15,966 bases of DNA. Source: Phycisphaerae bacterium (lineage in GTDB: Bacteria; Planctomycetota; Phycisphaerae; UBA1845; Fen-1342). Positions 1 through 7,568 of this stretch are shown piece by piece (position 1 is the first letter of the stretch; every line of letters begins with the position of its first letter). The position numbers and the translations under genes are program-made. The stretch is taken from the NCBI GenBank assembly GCA_016935035.1, contig JAFGRR010000062.1, positions 1-15,966 of the forward strand, in the 5' to 3' direction. The notes below the pieces were generated by a model. That model was not told the origin of the DNA and searched no databases. It saw nothing but the letters and a program-made list of their open reading frames with translations.

Positions 1-315
1 GAGCCGGCGTAGGGCTTCCTTGATACCGCGCAGATCGGCGGTTCCGCGCTTGATCTCAAAAGCGTTGTACGTCTTCAGGATGCGCGTCGCCAGTCCGCCT
101 TTGAACAGCGTCTCGCGCGCCATGTAGCTGCACTCGCGCGGCAGCGCCAGCGTCACCAGCATCGGGTCCAGAAAGCTCTGGTGGTTCGAGACGAGCAGCA
201 CGCCGCCGTCCAGCGGAACGTGCCGCACCCCAAACACGCGACCGCGCAGCAGGCCCGCGTAGACAACCTGGCAAATGTCGCGGCTGACGCGATAGACGAG
301 GCGCATGCGGCTCAT
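1..315 (-). CDS. plsC: 1-acyl-sn-glycerol-3-phosphate acyltransferase, N-terminal part (cut by window edge)
   Basis: This enzyme transfers an acyl chain to lysophosphatidic acid to give phosphatidic acid at the inner membrane, a step of phospholipid synthesis. Only the first 105 residues are in the window; the rest lies beyond position 1. The acyltransferase box NHQSFLDP sits at residues 44-51, with catalytic H45 and D50 of the family's NHxxxxD motif, and FEIKRGTADLRGIKEAL (about residues 86-102) fits the second conserved block (the family usually has a hydrophobic residue plus P/S-R-G). The start ATG (313-315) shares bases with the TGA of cmk in an ATGA overlap, so translation is probably coupled. 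No clear ribosome-binding site precedes it. A second in-frame ATG lies three codons in. cmk followed by plsC is a known gene order in bacteria. The family is secure; the exact acyl acceptor is inferred. Confidence 0.9.
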   Translation of the reverse strand, partial: MSRMRLVYRVSRDICQVVYAGLLRGRVFGVRHVPLDGGVLLVSNHQSFLDPMLVTLALPRECSYMARETLFKGGLATRILKTYNAFEIKRGTADLRGIKEALRRL

Positions 316-995
316 CAGGAGGACTCCGCCCCGACCAGGCCGGCCTCGCGCAGATGCGCCAGCATCGCCTCCACCACGCCGTCTATCGACAGCGCGGACG
401 TGTCGATGTCGATCGCGTCGGGCGGGCGCACCAGCGGCGCGACGGGCCGCTCGGAGTCGGTTCGATCGCGTTCCGCGAGGTTGTCGCGCACCGACGCCAG
501 CGTGGCGCCTTCGTCGCCGCGCAGCTCGGCCAGGCGGCGCTTGGCGCGCGTCGGCAGATTGGCGGTGACGAAGAACTTCAGGTCGGCGTGCGGAAACGCG
601 GCGCTGCCCTGGTCGCGACCTTCGGTCACGAGCGAGCCAAGCTGCTCGGCGATGGCACGCTGCTTACCGATCAGCAGCTTGCGCACGCCGGGCGAACCGG
701 CGATGTACGGCGTATGGTCATTGACGCGCATCGTGCGAATCTCGTCGGTGATGTCGCGCCCGCGCAGAATGACGCGTATGCCGTCCTCGCCGAGTTCGAG
801 GTTGAACTCGTCCTGGGCCGCCAGGCGTGTAAGCGCCGCCTCGTCAGTGAGGTCGATGCCGTCGTCGAGCGCCGCGACGGTGATGGCGCGGTACATCGCG
901 CCGGTGTCGAGATACGGAACGCCAAGCCGCGCGGCCAACTTGCGCGCCGTGGTCGTCTTCCCCGCACCGGCCGGTCCATCTATTGTGATAATCAT
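315..995 (-). CDS. cmk: Cytidylate kinase
   Basis: Phosphorylates CMP and dCMP to the diphosphates using ATP, in the cytoplasm. The protein has 226 residues, the usual bacterial length. Visible motifs are the P-loop GPAGAGKTT (residues 7-15), DTGAMYR (30-36), the EGRD block (125-128) and the lid RDRTDSERPVAPL (176-188). The usual GRD(I/M)GT reads GRDQGS here, and the following VVFPDA reads AAFPHA. That is a variation outside the P-loop, and I do not take it as loss of activity. The ATG at 993-995 begins directly with the family's N-terminal strand MIITIDGPAGAGK; a weak AAGAAG lies just upstream. The gene leads an apparent cmk-plsC operon with an ATGA overlap, served by a likely promoter at 1042-1070. 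Confidence 0.95.
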   Translation of the reverse strand: MIITIDGPAGAGKTTTARKLAARLGVPYLDTGAMYRAITVAALDDGIDLTDEAALTRLAAQDEFNLELGEDGIRVILRGRDITDEIRTMRVNDHTPYIAGSPGVRKLLIGKQRAIAEQLGSLVTEGRDQGSAAFPHADLKFFVTANLPTRAKRRLAELRGDEGATLASVRDNLAERDRTDSERPVAPLVRPPDAIDIDTSALSIDGVVEAMLAHLREAGLVGAESS

Positions 996-1041
996 GCCAC
1001 TTCTTAAGGAGGTTGAGGGTCTCGGTTCCTGCCAGGGCGGG

Positions 1042-1070
1042 ATTATAAAGCGGGCAGCCGATCACGGCGA
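1042..1070 (-). promoter_or_regulatory. Sigma-70-like promoter for cmk-plsC
   Basis: On the minus strand there is a perfect TATAAT (plus-strand ATTATA at 1042-1047). Seventeen bases upstream is TCGCCG (1065-1070), which matches the -35 consensus TTGACA at only three positions. A start of transcription near 1035 would leave a leader of about 40 bases before the cmk ATG. The -10 box stands out because the surrounding DNA is GC-rich. The -35 is weak, so this is a probable rather than certain promoter. Confidence 0.5.
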
Positions 1071-1239
1071 CCGCGCGGCGCGGACTGATTCTCCGGAGTC
1101 TCCGGCATACGCGGGCGCACCGGCGGGACAATCACCCGTGTGGCGTGCGTCTCGTCCGACACTTCGCGTTATGATAACAACCAATGCGGCCGGTCATCAC
1201 CTCCCGGCCACCATGGGACACTGCCACACGACGCTGACC

Positions 1240-1244
1240 GGAGG
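1240..1244 (+). promoter_or_regulatory. Shine-Dalgarno GGAGG of the HAD gene
   Basis: GGAGG ends five bases before the ATG at 1250. It fixes this start over longer readings of the same frame. Confidence 0.75.
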
Positions 1245-1249
1245 CCCAA

Positions 1250-1579
1250 ATGAGCCGCCCCAAAGCCATCATGATCGATCTCGACGGTGTGATCGCCAGC
1301 GAGGAACGCACATTCGAGCGCCCCTGCGCCAATCCGCTTGAGGGTGCCCGCGAAGCCCTGCAAGCACTGCATGACGCCGGCCACAGCGTCATCATCTATA
1401 CCGCGCGCGGTTGGGCCGAATACCGCTACACCAAGCAATGGCTGGATGACAATGGGTTCGTCTATGACGGCCTGCACATGGGCAAGCCGATCGCCGACAT
1501 CTGGATCGACGACCGCGCCATCGGCCACAGGAACTGGCCCGACACGCTCGCGCAATTGCGGGAGAAAGTCGATCTCTAG
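1250..1579 (+). CDS. Small HAD-fold hydrolase-like protein
   Basis: A 109-residue protein with all four haloacid-dehalogenase motifs in compact form. Motif I is DLDGV at residues 10-14 (nucleophile D10, acid/base D12), motif II is YTARG around T51, motif III is GKP with K79, and motif IV is DDR at 87-89. A cap domain is essentially absent, so the active site should be open. This suits a phosphatase acting on a larger or phosphosugar-type substrate. Similar minimal HAD proteins are often encoded near sugar or capsule genes, but nothing here fixes the substrate. GGAGG at 1240-1244, five bases before the ATG, supports the start. It is transcribed away from cmk and converges on the LysM gene. The fold is well supported; the specific reaction is unknown. 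Confidence 0.85.
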   Translation: MSRPKAIMIDLDGVIASEERTFERPCANPLEGAREALQALHDAGHSVIIYTARGWAEYRYTKQWLDDNGFVYDGLHMGKPIADIWIDDRAIGHRNWPDTLAQLREKVDL

Positions 1580-1608
1580 CGCCCGCCCCGTATTCGTGCC
1601 ACCCAAGC

Positions 1609-1633
1609 AGCGGCCAGCGTCTCGTCGGCCGCT
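1609..1633. terminator. Hairpin between convergent genes (HAD and LysM)
   Basis: AGCGGCC (1609-1615) and GGCCGCT (1627-1633) are perfect inverted copies separated by 11 bases. They lie in the 62-base gap between two converging genes, where a bidirectional terminator is expected. No run of T follows on either strand, so intrinsic termination would be weak. Confidence 0.4.
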
Positions 1634-1641
1634 ACATTGGG

Positions 1642-2883
1642 CTAGCGCTGCTTCGGCGGTAGCTTGAGCTTCAGTCCCACCGTGACGACGTCCGCCGATT
1701 CGAGCTTGTCTTTATTCAGCTCGTAGATCTCCTTCCAACGCTCCCCGTCGCCGAGCGCGTTCTTGGCTATCTTGGTCAGCGTGTCACCCTCTTCGACAAC
1801 ATAAGTCAGACCGTCGGCGCTGCGGCCGCCGGTTGCCGCTGGCGTGGACGTTGGCTGGCGCGTATCGACGGTGTTCTTTGGCGGCAGTTTGATCTTCTGG
1901 CCAACCAGGATGCGATCGGGATTCATGCCCGGATTGGCCGCCACGACCGCCGCCAGGTAACTCTCGCTGCCGTAGCGATCACGCACGATGTAGGTCAGCA
2001 GATCGCCTTCCTTGACGGTGTATGACTCGCCGGCGAGCGCCGGCGTACCGGTCGTGTCGCGCGTCGGCGTCGCCGTGGCGGCTCCGCGTTCGAGGGCCTC
2101 GCGCGGCGGAAGCGTTATCTTCTGGCCAACCTTGATGACGTCGGGGTTCATTCCTGGATTGGCCGCCACGACAGCGGCAAGATACCGCTCGCTGCCGTAA
2201 TGGTCACGCACGATATACGTCAGGCGATCATTGTCCTTGACGGTGTATGTCTCGCCGGCGGGCACCAGCGTCTCACGCGGCGCTGGCTCGGGAAGTGTGC
2301 GCGTAGGTGTCGCGATCGGCTCGGTTGGCGTCGGTGCCGGCTCTTCACCCAGCGTCTCGGTCGGCACGGCCACGCGCGCTCGCGGCGGCAGAGTCTCTAT
2401 CCCTGGCACGGTCTCCGTATCAGTCGCGGTCGTGCCCGGCGGTGTAACCGGACCGATTCGCGGGCCGGTGATGCCGGCCGTCCCGGGCGTCGGACCCTCC
2501 GGTTCGCGCATCGTGTCCGGCGACCGTGTGCGATCGGAAGTGTCAGTTCTGGTCAGCGGTCCGGTCGGCGCCGGTATCGTGCGATCAGTCGGGCTGGACG
2601 TGTGCCGATCCGCAAGCGCGGAGTGGGGCTCCGTGCTACCCGGACTGGTCTGCCGCGGCGGCGTCTGGACCCTGGACGCGCGCGGCTGGGGCGACGCGTC
2701 GCCAGACGCCCGGCCAGACTCTCGGGCGCTTCCCGATCCAGATTGATCGGTGGACGCCGACACGTTCGGATTGTCCATCGGGACTTCGCCCTGCGTGCGG
2801 CCCGTGCGGCTGCTGATGTAGATGATCGCGACCGCGATCGCGAGCACTCCGACGAAGATACCGGCTTTGACTTCAGTGCGCAT
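1642..2883 (-). CDS. Membrane-anchored protein with three LysM domains
   Basis: A 413-residue envelope protein that probably binds peptidoglycan. An N-terminal membrane helix (about residues 7-24, IFVGVLAIAVAIIYI) anchors it. A long linker rich in P, T, S, R and E (about 40-210) follows, then three LysM domains at about 211-260, 285-335 and 358-410. LysM 1 and 2 are nearly the same, sharing SYLAAVVAANPGMNP-type sequence; LysM 3 is divergent (GDTLTKIAKNALGDGERW). No catalytic domain is visible. I start it at the ATG of 2881-2883: a G-rich AGGGG lies a few bases upstream, and the membrane helix follows at once. A longer frame opens at 2919, but that ATG sits inside the hairpin at 2905-2936. The gene lies downstream of secDF in the same direction, though the hairpin probably separates their transcripts. 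Confidence 0.88.
   Translation of the reverse strand: MRTEVKAGIFVGVLAIAVAIIYISSRTGRTQGEVPMDNPNVSASTDQSGSGSARESGRASGDASPQPRASRVQTPPRQTSPGSTEPHSALADRHTSSPTDRTIPAPTGPLTRTDTSDRTRSPDTMREPEGPTPGTAGITGPRIGPVTPPGTTATDTETVPGIETLPPRARVAVPTETLGEEPAPTPTEPIATPTRTLPEPAPRETLVPAGETYTVKDNDRLTYIVRDHYGSERYLAAVVAANPGMNPDVIKVGQKITLPPREALERGAATATPTRDTTGTPALAGESYTVKEGDLLTYIVRDRYGSESYLAAVVAANPGMNPDRILVGQKIKLPPKNTVDTRQPTSTPAATGGRSADGLTYVVEEGDTLTKIAKNALGDGERWKEIYELNKDKLESADVVTVGLKLKLPPKQR
1879..2256 (-). repeat. Tandem duplication encoding LysM 1 and LysM 2
   Basis: Two units of about 150 bases (2104-2256 and 1879-2031) encode almost the same LysM domain, with long stretches of the same DNA. One example is the shared ATCTTCTGGCCAACC near 1890 and 2119 on the plus strand. 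The third LysM (about 1654-1812) is much more diverged. This looks like a fairly recent internal duplication, or one kept uniform by gene conversion. Confidence 0.75.
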
Positions 2884-2904
2884 CGCTCTGCCCCTGCAAG
2901 ACAA

Positions 2905-2936
2905 CGGCCGGACACGCATCCTTGCGCGTCCGGCCG
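2905..2936 (-). terminator. Strong hairpin downstream of secDF
   Basis: CGGCCGGACACGC (2905-2917) and GCGCGTCCGGCCG (2924-2936) flank a 6-base loop. In the minus-strand RNA all 13 positions pair, one as a G-U wobble; in the plus-strand RNA that position is an A-C mismatch. This favours function in the minus-strand transcript, that is, after secDF. A modest TTGTCTT tract follows on that strand. The hairpin covers the upstream ATG of the LysM frame and argues against that start. Confidence 0.6.
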
Positions 2937-2974
2937 GAATTATACCCTGTCATGCAAGTTTGAACCACAAGTCC

Positions 2975-5900
2975 CTACACGGGCTTTGCGGAAGTCACCG
3001 TGCCGCGGGCGGTTACCCGCTGGCCGCGGATCATCAGCAACGGGGCGGCGATCGCGATCGACGAATACGTCCCCGTCAGAATGCCGATGATCATGCAGAA
3101 ATTGAAGCCGCGAATGCTGCCGCCGCCGAAGATGTACATCGTCACCAGCACGATCAGCGTCGTGGCACTGGTCAGAATGGTCCGCGACAGACACTGGTTG
3201 ATGCTGCTATTGATGATTTCCGGCGTGACGACTCCCAGCCGGCCGCGCGTCTCGCGGATACGGTCGAACACGACGATCGTATCGTTGATCGAATAACCGA
3301 TGATCGTCAAAAACGCCGCCACGATCGTCATATTGATGTGGAAATCCTCGATCAGGAAGAACTCGCCGATCGGGTGATTCTGGCCGCCGATCCAGCCCGA
3401 AATTCCCACAAATGCCAGGGCGATCAGCACGTCGTGCACAAGTGCCACCACACCGGCCACGCCGTAGGTCACACGCCCGAACCGCAGCCACATGTAGGCG
3501 ATAATCATGCCCCAGGACAGGAGCAAGGCCATTAACGCCCGAACCTGTGATTGCTCGGCGACCTGTGGTTTGAACTGCGAGACCTTTCGCAGCGACTGCT
3601 CGGTGCCCAACGTGTCCTCTGCCAGCTTCACTTCCGGCTCGGCCAGTGCCGCGGCCCACTCCTCTGGATCGCGGCTGTACGCGATCTCGGGATCGACCAC
3701 CAGGATGACGACGCCGGTGTAGGTGTCGTGGCCTTCGAGGTCCTTCTCGCCGGTCGGCGCCACGCCCAAAACCTCGAAATCACGCCACGGCAGATCCTGG
3801 AAGTCGGGCTGCAAACGCATGTTGCGCAACCGCAGCGTCATGGCCTCGATCGACACCGGCGGACTGAGCTCATCGAGGTGCAACGCCGCACCATCGAGGT
3901 ACTTCGTCACGTCGCGTCCCGAGACTGCCTCCGGCAAACCGGGGACGACTTCCCCGAGTCGGCGACTGGTGACCGGGTACGCCGGCTCCATCCCGTGCCG
4001 CAGTTGATGACTGATGGCCGGCTGGCGCTGGAGATTGTCGCCCATCGCGACCTCGAGCACGTACTGCACCAGACGCTTGTTGGTTTCGGTCGTCGTGATG
4101 CTCCAGATCAAACCTTCCTTGTCGGTCTCTATCACGCGGCTGACGTTCACGTTGCTCAGTCGACCAACCAGATTCTTGGCATCCTTGGCGTAACCGGCCA
4201 CAAACGCTTTGAGCTTGTCGGCGTCCACGTCTTCCTGGACACGGACGGAGATCTCGTCGCTGCCGGTGGTCGTATCAACGCCGCCACGCGCCAACAGCCC
4301 CGCGTCCTCCAGCGGCTCGGTCAGCAGCGCGGCCAAGCGGGCCGCCGACACACCTTCGAGGCCAACAACGAACAAACGAGGATCGTCCGGCACCGCGGTA
4401 ATCTGGGCGTCGACCAGGTTCTCGGCGTCGGCGGAAACTCCCGCGGCGACGCTGGTGATGGCGTCCCGGATCCTAATGTCATTGACCGCGACTTCCGTGC
4501 TGCCATTGCCAGGCAGCACCATATCGTTTTGCTTCAATTCCAACTCGGCGCTGACACCGCCACGGAACTCGACATCGAGCGCGTCCAGGCCTCGCTCGTA
4601 CAGCAGGAAGCACCCGGCCAGGATGAGAATCGCCGAGACCGGAACGAAGAACTTCCGCTTGGCGTACCAGTCGATCTTCGGCACGCCGATGAGCTTGAAC
4701 ATCTTGATGTCGGTGATGAGGTGATAATGCAGCAGGGCGGCGAAGATTGTGCGTGTCACGAACAGGGCGGTGAACAAGCTGATCACAATACCCCATCCCA
4801 GCGTCAGGCCGAAGCCCTTCACCTCTTCGCTGCCGACGTAGTACAGAATGATACATGTCAGCAGAGTCGTGATGTTGGCGTCGATGATCGTGGAAAACGC
4901 CTTGTCGTAGCCGTTCTTGATAATCATCCGCAGCGACGAGCCACGCTCTTTTTCCTCGCGCATGCGCTCGAAGATCAGCACGTTGGCGTCGACGCTCATA
5001 CCGATCGTCAGGATCACACCCGCTATGCCGGCCAGCGTAACGCGGGCCTGGAGCATCGCCATCGCCGCCAGAACCAATACGATGTTCAGCAGCAGGGCCA
5101 CGTTGGCGATCCCGCCGGCGAGCATGTAGTAGACACCCATCACGATCGCGACGGCGATCACGCCCGCAATACCGGCGCGAAACGCCATGTGCAGGTTCGC
5201 AGCACCCAGACTCGAACCGAGCGTGCGCTCGCTGATCGGCGTGTCTTTCAAACGGGCCGGCAGGGCACCGGCCTGCATGGTCTGCACAAGGTAAGCGACC
5301 TTTTGCGGACTGAAGTCGCCAGTGATACGACCAGATGTCCGAATCTGCTCCCTGATGTTGGCCGACGAGTAGGCAACGTCGTCCACGAAAATGCACAACT
5401 GCTTGGCGACGTTCGCGCCGGTCAGCTCGCCGAACTTGTTTCCGCCCACGACGTCAAACACGAAGGACACCTGCGGCCGGCCAAGCTCGTCGCGGTCGGC
5501 GCGCGCGTTGCGCAATTGCCAACTGCGCTTGCTGTCACCCTTCATCTCGCCCTGGGCATCAGTGCGTGCCAACACGTACCAATCGCCGTCGTACGTGCCC
5601 ATGACTGCCCGATAGGGGGACGCCTCGAAACTGTGCGGATCGCGGTCCTTGAGGTCGGCGGGCGTGTCCAGATTCAGAAACGCCACCGGGTTATCCACGC
5701 GGAACCAGGCGAAGCCCGTCTCGCGCACGCCGCGTGCGCCGCGCTCGGCAAGCTGTTCACGCAGCGAATCCCACTTGGTCGCGTTCTCGGGGCTAGGCTC
5801 GGCGAGAATACGGAAAGTGAGCACGCCGGCACCACGCAGCAGACGCTGCAAGTCCGCCGGCCCATCCAGGAAGGTGCGTTTCTCGGCCCACTTGTTGTAC

Positions 5901-6703
5901 TGATCCACGACGTTGCTGATCGAGTCGGCCAACTGTGGATACACGTCTAGCCAGTCGTTCTTCAAACGGTCAAAAGGCTGGCCCGCCTTTGGGCTGGTGC
6001 TCAGGCTCTTCTCAAGCGCCTCCTCGAAGCGGCCGACCGGGAAGTTCGTGGCCAGCACGCGATCGGTCGCATCAAGCAGATCTTCCTCAGCGTCACGGAC
6101 GGCGTCTCGCAGGGGCTTGAGGTCGGGCGCCGACGCCGGTTGAGATTCGGCCACGCCGCCCTCGGCGGCCTTCATAGCGGCCACCGCCTGGTGATAGTGA
6201 TCAGAAGCCTCGGCCGCCGCCGTCAACAGTGCCTGTCGCTCAGCCGATGCTCCGGCCAGTTGGGCCAGTCGCGCCTGGCGCTCAGCCGGCGCCAACCCGA
6301 GGGCCGCCTCCAGATCACCCTTGCTCACATTAGTGTCATAGAGCGCCTGGCGGGCATTGTCATAGTCGGCGCGACGCTCCTTGATGTCCGCAGGCGGCAG
6401 GGGCATCTGGACTTCGATGCGGTTGCGGCCGTGCACGCGCCACTCCAGCCCGTAAACACCCTGCGGGTCAACGCGCTTCTGGAGCAACTGCTTCATGTCC
6501 TCGGCCAGGTTGCCGGGGTAATTCTCGAGCCCTTCCTCATTGATTTCGAAGATCATCGCCACGCCACCGGCAATATCCAGGCCGGGACGCAGGTTCAGCC
6601 GAAACGTGTTGTCGCTGCAACTGTACGGGAACAGCAACACGAGCCCGATCAACAGAACGGCGCCGATGAGTATGAATCGTTGTGATAGGTTCTTTTCCCA
6701 CAT
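2975..6703 (-). CDS. secDF: Protein translocase subunits SecD and SecF, fused
   Basis: SecDF is the membrane motor that uses the ion gradient to pull exported proteins out of the SecYEG channel. This single chain has 1242 residues. SecD half: first membrane helix at 9-26, LRPGLDIAGGV (38-48), a long A/E/R/L-rich segment likely to form coiled coil (about 105-275), then the five-helix bundle from about 505 with GMSVDANVLIFERMREE (568-584; D572 matches the conserved ion-path aspartate). SecF half: starts about 675 (PKIDWYAKRKFF), LDVEFRGG (709-716), then the second bundle with VHDVLIA (D1091) and GYSINDTIVVFDRIRE (1136-1151). The exported loop of the SecF half (about 705-1053) is near 350 residues, far larger than in typical SecF. 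GAGGA at 6713-6717, nine bases upstream, supports the ATG. No yajC is visible beside it. Confidence 0.97.
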   Translation of the reverse strand: MWEKNLSQRFILIGAVLLIGLVLLFPYSCSDNTFRLNLRPGLDIAGGVAMIFEINEEGLENYPGNLAEDMKQLLQKRVDPQGVYGLEWRVHGRNRIEVQMPLPPADIKERRADYDNARQALYDTNVSKGDLEAALGLAPAERQARLAQLAGASAERQALLTAAAEASDHYHQAVAAMKAAEGGVAESQPASAPDLKPLRDAVRDAEEDLLDATDRVLATNFPVGRFEEALEKSLSTSPKAGQPFDRLKNDWLDVYPQLADSISNVVDQYNKWAEKRTFLDGPADLQRLLRGAGVLTFRILAEPSPENATKWDSLREQLAERGARGVRETGFAWFRVDNPVAFLNLDTPADLKDRDPHSFEASPYRAVMGTYDGDWYVLARTDAQGEMKGDSKRSWQLRNARADRDELGRPQVSFVFDVVGGNKFGELTGANVAKQLCIFVDDVAYSSANIREQIRTSGRITGDFSPQKVAYLVQTMQAGALPARLKDTPISERTLGSSLGAANLHMAFRAGIAGVIAVAIVMGVYYMLAGGIANVALLLNIVLVLAAMAMLQARVTLAGIAGVILTIGMSVDANVLIFERMREEKERGSSLRMIIKNGYDKAFSTIIDANITTLLTCIILYYVGSEEVKGFGLTLGWGIVISLFTALFVTRTIFAALLHYHLITDIKMFKLIGVPKIDWYAKRKFFVPVSAILILAGCFLLYERGLDALDVEFRGGVSAELELKQNDMVLPGNGSTEVAVNDIRIRDAITSVAAGVSADAENLVDAQITAVPDDPRLFVVGLEGVSAARLAALLTEPLEDAGLLARGGVDTTTGSDEISVRVQEDVDADKLKAFVAGYAKDAKNLVGRLSNVNVSRVIETDKEGLIWSITTTETNKRLVQYVLEVAMGDNLQRQPAISHQLRHGMEPAYPVTSRRLGEVVPGLPEAVSGRDVTKYLDGAALHLDELSPPVSIEAMTLRLRNMRLQPDFQDLPWRDFEVLGVAPTGEKDLEGHDTYTGVVILVVDPEIAYSRDPEEWAAALAEPEVKLAEDTLGTEQSLRKVSQFKPQVAEQSQVRALMALLLSWGMIIAYMWLRFGRVTYGVAGVVALVHDVLIALAFVGISGWIGGQNHPIGEFFLIEDFHINMTIVAAFLTIIGYSINDTIVVFDRIRETRGRLGVVTPEIINSSINQCLSRTILTSATTLIVLVTMYIFGGGSIRGFNFCMIIGILTGTYSSIAIAAPLLMIRGQRVTARGTVTSAKPV

Positions 6704-6827
6704 GTCTGGAGTTCCTCAGCCTGGGTTGGCGAGACGGTTGCGATAGAGTCGGTCAGAGGGGACGGTATGCCCCATCTCTCTGGTGATGTTGTGCTGGGTC
6801 AGCTCGGCGAAGATGCGTGCTACGCGC

Positions 6828-7331
6828 CTACGCCGGCGGCCCCAGCCGGAGGATGGTGCTGCCGATCGCGAAGTGAGTATCGTGACAACGTGCCTGCTCG
6901 GATCTCAGGTATCCGCCGGCCGTATCAACCGCCAGGCAATCCAATAGCCGAAAGCCGCCGTGATGCGCCGCGCAGGCGATCGGTCCGGCACTCGTGGGAC
7001 CAACCACCGAACCGCGCGGTGCCACGCCCACATGCCGCCGACTAACCGGCTCGTGGGTCGCCTGACGACTTGGCGAGGAACGGCGCGGCAGCGCCACATC
7101 GGGCAAAGACGCCGACAGCGTCAGCCGCGGACGTTTCGCCGGCTTCTCTTCGGGGTCCGTGGGGGTTGCCGCCGGATCTTGCACGGCGACCTGTTGCTCC
7201 GCCTTGGCTGGCGGGTCCAGCCACGGGCAGACACGCTCCTGCGCCGCAATGAGCAGCAGAAGCCCCAGGCCCGAGCTGAGGCGCAGCATCAGTCTGGCAA
7301 GAGCGCGCAACATCTTGGCCATATTAGCCAT
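6828..7331 (-). CDS. Hypothetical exported protein upstream of secDF
   Basis: I do not recognise this protein. The N-terminus (MANMAKMLRALARLMLRLSSGLGLLLLIAA, split by several possible starts) has the basic plus hydrophobic look of a signal peptide or anchor. After it come a P/E/K-rich stretch (TPTDPEEKPAKRPR), a hydrophilic middle and a short cysteine-containing tail (IACAAHH, LLDCLAV, EQARCHD). It ends 124 bases before secDF in the same direction, the place where yajC often sits, but it has no YajC features. The start is uncertain: ATG at 7331 or 7313, or TTG at 7385, and none has a good ribosome-binding site. A second minus-strand frame ending at 6905 also has coding-like third positions and a possible membrane helix (FGYWIAWRLI). 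A frameshift in the gene or in the assembly is therefore possible. About 167 residues as called. Confidence 0.45.
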   Translation of the reverse strand: MANMAKMLRALARLMLRLSSGLGLLLLIAAQERVCPWLDPPAKAEQQVAVQDPAATPTDPEEKPAKRPRLTLSASLPDVALPRRSSPSRQATHEPVSRRHVGVAPRGSVVGPTSAGPIACAAHHGGFRLLDCLAVDTAGGYLRSEQARCHDTHFAIGSTILRLGPPA

Positions 7332-7568
7332 ACGCGACACGCTTGCCAACGCCAGCCGCCGCGCACGCCACAATTTCCTTAACAATCAAGCTGATCTCAA
7401 ACCTCGACCGATATTTACGGACAGCCTTGGTTCGACAGGGGTCAACCGCCGAGCGGGAACAGCCGAGTACGGCCGCTCGCTTGGCTCCCTCAGCCAACGA
7501 ATACGACGACTAATCAGGTGGCAAGAGCGGAGATCGTCCGCCCACAGTCCAGACCACAAGGTCACTTC
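7332..7568. other. Divergent intergenic region
   Basis: This is the gap between the exported protein (minus) and the DUF5658-like gene (plus), where promoters for both should lie. I found no convincing -35/-10 pair. A perfect small hairpin is present: TTGGCT (7481-7486), loop CCCTC, AGCCAA (7492-7497). An isolated TTGACC box exists on the minus strand near 7440-7445, but without a well-placed -10. Confidence 0.3.
7558..7561 (+). promoter_or_regulatory. Ribosome-binding site AAGG deciding the DUF5658-like start
   Basis: AAGG lies seven bases before the ATG at 7569. It supports that codon over the in-frame upstream start at 7518. Confidence 0.5.

Noticed and set aside
998..1010. Strong Shine-Dalgarno-like AAGGAGG on the plus strand
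   Set aside because: No plausible plus-strand gene follows; it is the reverse complement of the cmk leader.
1147..1175. Possible plus-strand promoter for the HAD gene (TATGAT at 1170-1175)
   Set aside because: No acceptable -35 box at 16-18 bases; one weak hexamer is not enough.
181..1341. A 386-residue open frame on the plus strand
   Set aside because: It runs opposite plsC and cmk and across a promoter region, with low-complexity A/R/S composition. The minus-strand genes are clearly real.
2200..3090. A 296-residue open frame on the plus strand
   Set aside because: It is arginine-rich and opposite the LysM gene, and it crosses the hairpin.
3551..5950. A 799-residue open frame on the plus strand
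   Set aside because: It is antisense to secDF, with an R/H/Q/D/V-heavy composition and no domain. It is a by-product of GC-rich coding on the other strand.
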